Assembly: GCA_001586965.3 (NCBI GenBank)
Contig: LUCW03001485.1
Span: 1-26,345 of the forward strand
Source: Sphaeroforma sirkka
Lineage: Eukaryota; Opisthokonta; Ichthyosporea; Ichthyophonida
DNA length: 26,345 nucleotides
Direction of reading: 5' to 3'
A program made the position numbers and the translations under genes. Shown in pieces: positions 1 to 8,663 of the stretch. Under the pieces are notes generated by a model. That model saw only the letters and a program-made list of their open reading frames with translations. It was not told the origin of the DNA and ran no database searches. Within the stretch, counting starts at the first letter, position 1. Each line of letters opens with the position of its first letter.

Positions 1-2051
1 AGTACAATTATTAACATATACATTAGCTGTCCAAAGGTAGGATTCAGGTTGTAGCTGAAAATCGCACTGTACAGCATTGGCACTCAAACATCTGTTTCAG
101 GCAGATAATAGAGTCGTTTTGAGTTTGCTCGTAAGCGGGCTCAATTCCAGTCTATAATACATAGTGATGATTTCTATAACCATGCTCTCCGGACATATAG
201 TCTACAGTCAGAAAAGTCAGAATGGGTTGTTGCGCATCAGAATAATAAAAGATAAAATTATACAAGACAATACTGGTCACAGGGCCCAAACCAGTGTTCG
301 AGGATGCCTTGTTAAGTGGATGCGCAAAGTGGGAATACTTGAAGGAACACCATGATAATAGTGCGAGCAATAAAACGATCAGAAAGAATTATGCACTAAA
401 CACTTTCAGATCAAGTCTATACGCCGAACAGAAAAGTGCATTAAGCTAACAACCGATGCAGCACCGACGACTAAAAAAAAAGAATATCATCCACACTCAG
501 CGTGAGCGTACAGCCCACGAGAGACCTTTGCGCAGCAAAACTAGTAGACGATATGATGCAACTCTTGACCTGCTGGAAGATCAAGTACGTTCTATGTCAC
601 AGCCCTTAGTAGGCGAGTATATAATGCTCCAAATTCATATGAAACTCATCAAACTTTATATATAAAAAAAATATGAAACAAGATTATATTGTAAAATTTT
701 AAGCCTGTACAGCTACATTTACAAAAGCAGTTTCAAAAAATGGCAGCGTTGGAATGCCATGACGTGGTCATGTATAACGATGGAGAATACAGAGGAAAAG
801 CATTAATAACAAAAAATAAAACACAGAGTTGACTTGGGAACCATAAAAGAAAGGCTGATTAAGAAATAGTACAAGTTTGATGGAATGGCAAGTAGTTCTA
901 AAGAATTCGCTTTTACAAAGTTACTTACATGTACGTGTATAGGACAAAGAGAAGGTGCGATTCTGGACGTGGCTCCAAACTCCAATAAAATCCCTTGCAC
1001 TATTAGACAATGTAAAAGTATGGCAATGCATTGTCCCAGTCGAAACTCAGTCCCAGTCAAAACTCATTGAGCTTCCGAGATACAATGCTTAAGTGATTTG
1101 CTAGGGTGCGGCATAATCTAGATATAGGCGTCGCAGGACTTTTTTTTTTTTCTTGGCTCATCGTGTGCACAGTTTCCAGTGTTCTGAATGATGTGAATGC
1201 GGCTTTACTCGGATACTTCCGCCACCCCTCAAATGCATCTATGAAATTATTAACTCAGTATGCGGTGGATGCATTACGGGTACCCTGTTTTCTGGGAAAT
1301 TAACCAACCATGTTTATGATTGTCGACTCTATAGGTGAAATACATTCCAATCGATTTATTTATGACTATTACATTACTCGTATGGTGCATCTTATACTAA
1401 TATCTTGACTCTCTTCTTTACATTATTGTCTCTTACTACAGAAATACTCGTACAAACGCCAGAAAATGATGGTCTTTAAAAAGCAACATACAGCCTATAC
1501 AAACATCATAATACAGTCAAGATGCTCGTCGGAATATCGTCAGTCAGACATTACATATTTGTGTCCCCGCTATATCCAGGAAAAATAAGTGGTCGTAAGA
1601 TTTCTAAATTATGTAAGGAAAATTAGTACTAAAAAAAATGTAGCCTGGATCCGCTGTAATGGACGGCAGAGAATTTCACTTTGCAAAAAAAAATTGCCGG
1701 ATGGCTGAGCTTACAATGTGCCCTCGATGCTACGGAACGATACGCAATATACAGATACTCATAATTTAGACATAATCAAAATGGTTTCTTTCAGACGTAT
1801 CAAGCTACTTAAAATGCTAGCACATGAGATGCGTTTGGTCAATCTGCCCATTTTATTCCGGCTGCGGAGATTTGGTTTTTTTCCTGATAGATATTGCCTT
1901 CCCATCGTATGAAGAGATGCGGAGCTGTAGGGATAATATTCTTTAATTCAGTTTGGATAAGGTTCTATATATCTACATGTGCATCAGGCTTCATATTCGT
2001 AGTAGTTGAAAATTTGGGCTTGTAATTGTATCATAGTAAAAAAATAGAGGG
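1..2051. other. No supported gene
   Basis: I see only short open frames (60-85 codons) on both strands, with no recognisable motif, splice-consistent extension or repeat structure. The stretch is AT-rich with several A and T homopolymer runs. It may be decayed repeat or intergenic DNA; nothing more can be supported. Confidence 0.5.
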
Positions 2052-2193
2052 GATTCACTAAACACTACCCCGTGGGTATGTAGATTCCACCAATCATTAA
2101 CCCTACGACTACGGCACGTTTTCATGACGATCACCTAGTAGATATATCCCCAAACCCTACCATATTTTTTTTAGGGGTAGTGATTAGTGAAAT
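2052..2193. repeat. Small foldback (MITE-like) element
   Basis: A 20-nt left arm at 2052-2071 (core CACTAAACACTACCCC) is matched in inverted orientation by 2174-2193 (GGGGTAGTGATTAGTG), 18 of 20 positions, enclosing about 100 bp without an ORF. This size and shape suit a short non-autonomous DNA transposon. I cannot see a convincing target-site duplication. It lies about 95 bp beyond the stop codon of the MULE remnant, but no evidence makes it that element's terminus. Confidence 0.45.
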
Positions 2194-2287
2194 CACATCA
2201 TTTTAGGGCAGTAAATAGTAGATTTTGAGGGGCGGGCTGAATAAGCTTTGTGATAGAGTTCATATACAAGTTTTTTTCACATGCGAA

Positions 2288-2990
2288 TTAATTTCCTTCT
2301 TTTTTTTCTGTAGTGCTAACGTCATTGTAAATATTTTCCGGCAAAGGGTACGCACTGATGAGAGCGGTCACTTTGCGATTTGCCAAGTATTTGCGGAGTT
2401 CTGACAATGCACAAGTCTTGGCAGTGTGATGCTTCGCAGAACATATTTTGCATATTCGTGGATTATCTTTGCGCTTGTATTCACGTCGATTCCTGGCACG
2501 TCGACCTTTTTTTTACGCCCTCGATCACCAGGATTGTTTGGAGGATATAGCTGACATAATTTGCTCTCGATATCGAGTTTATTTGAAATTTGAAGAGTCT
2601 CCGAATACTGCTTCACGTATGTCTTGACATGAAATACAGGGTTGTACCTGAATATTTAAAACAATGGTGGAAATATAGTCAATATAGTGGAATTTTTGTT
2701 CAAATTTAAAATAGGTGAAACCAGTAAAAGCAAGTGACTTACCATTTCTCATCTTGTAGGTTGTACTTTTCTTTGAATTTATCATACCCCGGAGTTGTCC
2801 TAATGCTAATGTCATCAGAGTTCTGCCTCCGTGTACACATAGCATTCCCAACGCTTCACGACGCAACCATGCGCAAACCGATACACCTAGAGTGCGTGAA
2901 ATAAAACGTCCATTGATGTCAATTTTGTATACAGTAGTAGCTGGCTATTAACATGCTTGGCAACGCAAAACAAATCCAAATCATTAGATG
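2288..2990 (-). pseudogene. Mutator-like (MULE) transposase, C-terminal part
   Basis: Read on the minus strand, the parts follow the C-terminal order of MULE/MuDR transposases. First comes a SWIM-like zinc region near 2820-2940 (YKIDINGRF, then VCAWLRR and a C-x-H at LCVHGG). Next is a segment (YDKFKEKYN) joined by an intron at 2648-2742 to YNPVFHVKTYVKQY, then PPNNPGDRGRKKK, then a perfect CX2CX4HX4C knuckle (CKICSAKHHTAKTC, about 2420-2465). The stop is TAA at 2288-2290. Frameshifts separate SWIM from the next segment (about 2815) and the basic region from the knuckle, at a run of eight A (plus strand T 2507-2514). The N-terminal DDE domain is not found upstream, so the copy looks truncated or too decayed to see. 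The family call rests on motif order, not a database match. Confidence 0.72.
2648..2742 (-). other. Spliceosomal intron in the MULE transposase
   Basis: On the minus strand a consensus donor (AAATG/GTAAGT) and acceptor (ATATTCAG/G) delimit 95 nt. Splicing joins TG to G, making a tryptophan codon, and fuses LQDEK-W to YNPVFHV, which is the expected family order. Without splicing both flanking frames run into stops. The phase agreement is the main evidence. Confidence 0.75.
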
Positions 2991-3369
2991 TACCATCAGA
3001 CTTCAACGTTGCTGATTACCGACCACGTACGGGGTCGTCTCTCAAGTCTTGAAAAGTTGCCATGACACAGCCTTTGAAACTGTAGTAATTCCATGCAGAA
3101 TAGTCTCATCAGTAGTAATTTGAGAGTTTGGAACAGAGTTTGTTAATGAGAACTATCTCATTAAGGGATGACACGTACCTTTGGTTAGCAGTACTTTGAT
3201 CTTTGAACCAGTCAACTCTCGTATGTATAGTATGTGCTGTAATGCGGGTTCGGTCAGTGTATGACCGAGTGTGTATAGGCTTAAAGACTCAGAACCCTCG
3301 GTTGAAACTCACCTAGTAATGGGTAAGCGTTAATCGATGCGAAGTATGAATTATACATTTCATAAATGC

Positions 3370-3435
3370 ATCAATTCAAGCGCAGAAACGTATCACAAAC
3401 ATATCAATTCAAGCATCGAAATGTATCACAAACAA
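3370..3435. repeat. Two-copy 33-bp tandem duplication
   Basis: Units 3370-3402 and 3403-3435 are the same 33 bases with about five differences; both start ATCAATTCAAG and contain TATCACAAAC. Thirty-three bases is eleven codons, so a plus-strand frame reads it as two similar 11-residue units (HKCINSSAETY, HKHINSSIEMY). The surrounding 62-codon frame has no other support as a gene. The rest of 2991-3616 shows no feature. Confidence 0.6.
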
Positions 3436-3616
3436 ACCGGTCCCAAGCTACGTAACAGGTCGAGTACGCCGTTTGTCACCACATTTGTCGTGCGTTGTCC
3501 GCAAACCCTCGTGTCATATTCATAAGACTTACATTATTGCTGTCCGCGTTATATCCTTTCTGGTGAATTCGAGATCAGCTTGAATATTTTATTCAGCATT
3601 CTTGCTTCTGTGTCAG

Positions 3617-4599
3617 TCAAAAAGCTTTAACGGTGTTTTTCTGGTTGCGTTTCCTGTTGTCAATAGGCGCGTCCATGGTGATATCTTGCGAACTGTACAT
3701 CATACCTCCGGTGGTGGCTGCTTCGGGTCTGTCCACCTCCTACCTGGTGTGAGCAGCAGGTCTCCTGTTTCCAGCGATATCTGGAACGCAGCTACTTTGT
3801 TGCCAGTTCCTGCCGGCGCCTAAAAAAAGATATATAGCTCTGTTGGGCGTCGAACGGCGTGTCTAACCTCGCAATTGTTCTACAACTGCGCGAACCAGGA
3901 ACCCAGGGTGTGATTATCGATTCCTTGCCTCACTATATAGAGTAACTTTCAGTTACGTGCAGCTGAGACAATGGTGTCTGCTACCATCGTTGATACACAG
4001 TTATCAGCTACTCCTTCTAGATTTCAACTGTGTTCAATATGTGCCCCCCCCCTAACCCATGTGTGTAGCTATTGGCTTACAGGAGTTATAACAACATCCA
4101 TCCTGTAGGTATCTACCGATCTGTACAACATATGGTCAGCTAAGCGCCGGACTGGTAGCTGTGGTATATTCATTATGTTGACTAGCTTCTTGTACGGTAA
4201 TGAGTTCTGTCGGTCATTGCGACTTGTCCATGTTTCTCGGCGATAAACGCATTATCTGCTTCCACGCATGTTTGTGCTAAGGGGTTCTTGATCTCTTCTG
4301 GCTCGGCCTCTTCTCTTCTGTCTTCTGACGCATACACCACGAAGTATTGCTGCTTGGTTCACACATCCGCTTTCAAGTCCCTGAGTAATTCCTGTTCACA
4401 CTGATGCGTGAAATCTATGCTGTCGTGTCACTACTTTACGCGCTGGTCTCGCTATGCCCTTAGCTGCAGTGCGTGGCACAAACGATGTAAACTTCGGTAC
4501 TGTACGCAGGCCGTCGATTGCCTCCAATTTGTCTTGTGTGTTGTAAGTTGATCTTTCCTCGTCTGTGATGACTGACCTCGATGTTTGCGAATATAACAT
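3617..4599 (-). pseudogene. Broken spliced gene, unknown function
   Basis: A minus-strand coding signal runs from an ATG at 4599 to TGA at 3617-3619. It starts MLYSQTSRSV and reads DKLEAIDGLRTVPKF and a basic stretch (ARPARKVVTR). After a shift near 4410 come CEQELLRDLKADV, an in-frame TGA near 4345, and an acidic charged stretch (SEDRREEAEPEEIK). After another shift it reads YKKLVNIMNIPQLPVRRLAD up to a splice donor at 4080. The second exon starts APAGTGNKVAAFQ, and after a third shift the end is rich in K/R/N. The composition is clearly protein-like, but I recognise no domain. It could be a host gene, a transposon accessory gene or part of the neighbouring MULE. Frame breaks may be decay or indel errors. 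Confidence 0.42.
3820..4080 (-). other. Probable intron of the unknown gene
   Basis: Minus-strand donor GTAAGC follows an ACT CCT exon end at 4081. The acceptor is a T-rich tract ending TTTTTTTAG at 3820, followed by GCG CCG GCA. Both junctions are phase 0, so the open frame before the donor continues into the next open frame. The 261-nt interior has stops and a C/G homopolymer. This phase agreement is the best evidence that the flanking sequence is, or was, a spliced gene. Confidence 0.5.
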
Positions 4600-4661
4600 G
4601 AGAGACTACAGAAGTAGATGTATTCCTATATACGTTAATAACTTTTTACGTCGTCAGCCCG

Positions 4662-4747
4662 AGAGTAATTTGGGACTTGTTTTCAAATTAATATACGTAT
4701 AGGTACCGAGAGAACGTAAGAGTAATTTGAGACCTCTTCTCAGATTA
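4662..4747. repeat. Two-copy direct repeat, 57-bp spacing
   Basis: Units of about 29 bases at 4662-4690 and 4719-4747 share AGAGTAATTTG and a similar remainder (about 23 of 29 positions). No gene overlaps them. Nothing else is evident between 4600 and 4919. Confidence 0.4.
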
Positions 4748-4919
4748 TTCTATTTATAGAACACGGGCCACCGGCTAGCTGAGAGCCGAGGTCCGAGACT
4801 GAGTGTAGTAACAGAAAATATGATATATTTATTTCTACAAAATATATCCGACTGCTAAAGTGTTCTGGCTTCTGCATTAGGGTTTCTCATACTGATCATA
4901 TGAGCTTTTACCCTGGCCA

Positions 4920-5166
4920 TGTGGTCAGAATACAAGTACTTATATTTATTTGATTATTTTAGGTTTATTACAAGTTTTACAGTTTATCAGAATAATCTGA
5001 TAAACTGGGTTTTAGGGTTTTGCTGGTTTTACAGCACATGACTAATGACTCATTTAAGAGTCAGTCATTTTAGGATTACTGTTTATAATTACTAATAAAT
5101 GAACAACGTCCCCTCCCTGAGGAGGGAGAACGTTGAGATACAGTTATCTCGCGTATACTTACTACA
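4920..5166 (+). repeat. LTR-A 5' LTR
   Basis: 247 bp starting TGTGGTCAG and ending CTTACTACA. It is identical to the 3' copy except for one extra G in the GGAGGG run near 5126. It contains four consecutive short hairpins: an 11-bp perfect stem 4980-4990/4997-5007; TGACTC/GAGTCA 5046-5051/5058-5063; CCCTCC-CTGA-GGAGGG 5111-5126; and GAGATA-CAGT-TATCTC 5135-5150. I see no clear TATA box that I would commit to. Confidence 0.95.
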
Positions 5167-6417
5167 TTTTTAACTTACCATAGAAGTTGTTAGTTTATTA
5201 GTAATTACAGAGAAAGCTACAGAATATGAATTAGTCAGTAGCTGGCACATATTTTTTTTGTTATAAGTATAACAATTGAAAGACAATGCGAACAGAGAAT
5301 GTCGCATCAAATTGAACGATTTAGATTATCCGGTCGTTGGATTAACGACGTGTGGACGACGAGGATGAAGAAGAATCTACTAATACGAGTGAACCCGAAG
5401 AGCGAACATTCCAATCAAGCAGAACATTAACCAGGGTCAACAAGGAAAGTCTCACGACGATCAAATGACGAAATCAGACAATCAGTCAGAATCCACAGAT
5501 AAGTAGTCATGTGTGAGTACAGGTAGGAAGGTTGTTTTCAGTGTGAGACAAGTACAAATCGTATTGCAAGCTAATGAGCTTAAATTGTATTTAAGAAGTT
5601 GTTAGAAGAAAGTTCTTTAGGATCCACAGTAGGGTAGTAGAGATGGGAGATGTACATGGTTAGTACCGACTCGGTTAGTACGATGACGCAAAGAATCAGC
5701 GGCATACTAGATTATTTTACAAAAGTTTTCAGAATGGGATATTAGGAAGCATACAGAGACACAAGTAAGCACCTGTGAGTTATTAGGAGCATATAAGGGT
5801 GGGGGCGCACATAACACGAACGATGCAAGTAAATACAAGGTTAAATTGTGGAAATGATATGCGAACACACTCAAATCACTAGAACTTCCAGATAAATCAG
5901 GTCAACGGAGAGGATCAACAGTATGCACAGAAGGTGTGGTTGACGGCAGCTTAGTTTAGGAGTGCAGTAACGAGCAATCGTTCTTAGATCAAGAAGCATA
6001 TTCCAACAACCGCAACAGCACACGACAAGGACATCACGGGTAAGAAGAGTAAAAGAGGAGCGATGAGGGAAGTTCCCAACAGGGTCCTGCGAATAGGCCG
6101 TCATTAGGCCGGAGTAAGAGCTGGCGAGGAGTAGAACAAGAAGTGGCTCCGACTAATGAGGCACTCAACCATATGTTATTGTGGGATGAAGAGTAAGATA
6201 GCTGGTAGTGTTAGAGTAGATAGACTATCCACACTACTTATGTAAGTGTAGGAAATAAAACAGTCACGAGGGAACCCACGAGTTCCTCGGAGATCGATGT
6301 CGAGACGTTATGTGTTTGAAGGATGAAATTTAATAGAAAATGGATATTTATATTCAGTACTCTATCAGTTCATTCGCACACATTTCTAGTTCTCCATTGA
6401 CAAACAACTCACCAACC
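5167..6417 (+). other. LTR-A leader (5' UTR), no gene seen
   Basis: About 1.25 kb between the 5' LTR and the probable gag start holds no convincing ORF. Its first bases include 5186-5207, which is complementary (20 of 22) to 5086-5107 inside the LTR, so the LTR-leader junction can fold into a long stem around the place where a primer-binding site is expected. The rest is AG-rich with no further structure that I can support. Confidence 0.6.
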
Positions 6418-7886
6418 ATGTCCTACCCCGCCAAAGTCGTAGACAGCAACTCTTGAATCCTGAGCGCCGCAAGGAAGATGATATCGACCGACGTGGAACT
6501 AAACGTCGTCAGTCCCATACGGAACGCTCCGCCCTCCGCACTCAGGTCAGGCTCTGGAGGGGCAACAACAGACACATCTTGGGGCTCCACACATTATTTC
6601 CGCGGACGACAAGCAGCCACCAACAGCAAACAAAATGGACCTGCACAATCTGACGAGGATGTCATATTCGAGGGTGAGACCAAGGAAGTACCCGACCTGC
6701 GTGCGGACAGTAGTCAGACTTTTATTGGTGAACAGGTAGCCAGTGAAGGGCTGTCCCTCGTTCGTCTCTGGGATACTCCAGGGCCTTATTTCCCAGTAAT
6801 GACCCACCACGCCTCCCACCTAACAAGCGGAAGCGTCACCGGAACCGTACCAACAACAAGGAAACGGCACGGGAACAATCGTCAGCTCAGAAACTCACGG
6901 AGCTGATGACACAACAGCAGTCTCTCTTTGAAAAATACGAACAGAGGTTACAGCGCATAAACGCCGGACGAACTACAATAGGGCCGGCCGCTAAGGAGAG
7001 TTCTTCTGACGCACACGAACGGGTACAGGCAGTACCAGAGGACGAAGACAACCCTACCTTCCGAATTCAAGGATGTGAGCGTCCGTTTTATGGACTCGGG
7101 TACAAATCACCAGGGTCAGAGGACAGTTCAACCGAGGAGGATGATACTCTGTCTGCCAGTGAGAACACACCAACTTTTCAAGAGTTCGCACATGAACAAG
7201 TATTAGCCAGACAGAATCCTCAAGGTAAGGAGGCGGTGAAGAATAGACAGGACCGATTAAGTACGAACCTGCGCCAACAACAGCAACGTCAGTGGGGCGA
7301 GAAAGAAGCGCCCAGTGAATATGTACAGACACCTAAACGACAAGAGAAGGAGACAACAGTGCCTCCGCCCACACCGGCTAGTATCGAGAAAAGGCGACAA
7401 GCGCTACACGCACGGATACTACATTTAAGTGACGAGCTATGCCAAGCAATCGAGGAGAATAACACGGCTCGAGCTGAAGCTCTTCGGGGCGTGATTGAGA
7501 CACTTCGAGCTACATTAGAGTCCCGACCGGTAGAGAAGCGTCCCGTACCTTCACCACGTACGTGGCCTGATTGGCCGTCGAACAGATACTACCTACATGA
7601 TATTATGGAACGGGACACAAGAGGGGTTTCTCCTCGAGGCGTTCAAGAACGCACAAATCGCAGGGCTGGACGAGAGTTGGAACCCCTACATGGTTTCATA
7701 AGGTACTATCTTACTTCAAGGCGGAGAAGTCAACGCTGGACTACATCCGCGACAACTCTGAACGGTTGAAGACATGCACACCTCAGCTACAGATCGAACA
7801 GATCTGTTCGCACGAAACACAAGCCACTGTCGATCCCGCGTTTCGCAAGTTAGCCAAGGGCCAAAGTCGGAACACACACTCCTCTT
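6418..7886 (+). pseudogene. LTR-A gag, N-terminal and capsid part
   Basis: Gag should be the structural polyprotein that packages the element RNA. A likely start is ATG 6418 (A at -3), but TGA 6454-6456 interrupts that frame. The frame resumes with acidic sequence (SDEDVIFEGETKEVPDL). Near 6790 the coding signal moves to another frame with a basic, NLS-like stretch (NKRKRHRNR), followed by a glutamine-rich coiled coil (LTELMTQQQSLFEKYEQRL) and a long charged region to about 7600. Two further shifts follow, with capsid-like helices (GFLLEAFKNAQIAGLDESWN; YFKAEKSTLDYIRDN; LQIEQICSHETQATVDPAF), then a return to the original frame by 7887. The ATG at 6906 overlapping a TGA is therefore probably not a real start. 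No known capsid family could be named. Confidence 0.62.
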
Positions 7887-8660
7887 ATGGAACAAATGAC
7901 ACAGCTCATGGAGAACCACAGAAGGGCACGTGAACGGTGCCAGACAGATGCCGACTTCCAACAGAATTTAGTGAACCACTGCATTGTACAACTGTTAGAA
8001 GAAGCTCTCAACGGCCGTACGTATGAACGTACTCTACAGTTGCATCCCAAATGGCAACTGATGGAGACACACGAGCTTATACAGCTGTTGAGCCCTGACA
8101 TTCAGGATGCACAGCAACGTACGACAGCACGTTTCCAGGGTCGCAACAACCGCGAGGGCCCGACGACCAATGGAAGTCGCGACCACACCAATAGCCGCCC
8201 CAACCTACAGACGAGTAGACGACAAACGCAGAATTGGACTCAACGGCCCCAACCTACGGTACCAACGACTTGTGCGGGGTGCCAGGCACAGGCGCCACCA
8301 GGTGGTAGGCACATCCCACGGTGTCATCATTTCAGGGCGTCGCAAGCGGTGAGCGCGGAGGGTCGGGCAAGGCTATACGACAACAACCGTCCTTTGAGGG
8401 ACGTACAATCGGTACACAGACCGTCCACAACGTCAACCGCAGGATAGGGGCAGAATACATCCCAGACTAGAGACGTAGTCACAATACGTCCGACGCCTCA
8501 AGTACAGGTGAATGCGATTACACAGGACGAAGACTTGGCTCCACCATCGGAAGCTACAGAGATTCATATCAACACGATCCTTTACGAAGACTTCGAGCAC
8601 ATGACGTCAACACCAAACCACACCTATGAGACGTGGGAGTCGGTAGCCGATCATGCATGA
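7887..8660 (+). pseudogene. LTR-A gag, C-terminal (nucleocapsid-like) part
   Basis: This region continues gag in the same frame as pol. It starts with helical sequence (MEQMTQLMENHRRARERC; LVNHCIVQLLEEALNG), then an R/N/Q-rich basic stretch, then a cysteine/histidine cluster at about 8270-8325 (CAGCQAQAPPGGRHIPRC). That cluster is CX2CX9HX3C, longer than the usual CX2CX4HX4C zinc knuckle. An in-frame TAG lies at 8445-8447. Beyond it the frame is open again, with an acidic tail, to TGA 8658-8660, directly before the protease. Its job would be RNA binding and packaging. Confidence 0.65.
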
Positions 8661-8663
8661 GAG

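Noticed and set aside
803-1060. Minus-strand hydrophobic ORF of 85 codons
   Set aside because: No conserved motif, no splice extension, and its length is compatible with chance in AT-rich DNA.
6906-6908. Stop-start coupling (TGATG) of two gag ORFs in LTR-A
   Set aside because: The downstream frame is already coding-like well before this ATG (basic NLS-like stretch and start of the coiled coil), so a frameshift near 6790 explains it better.
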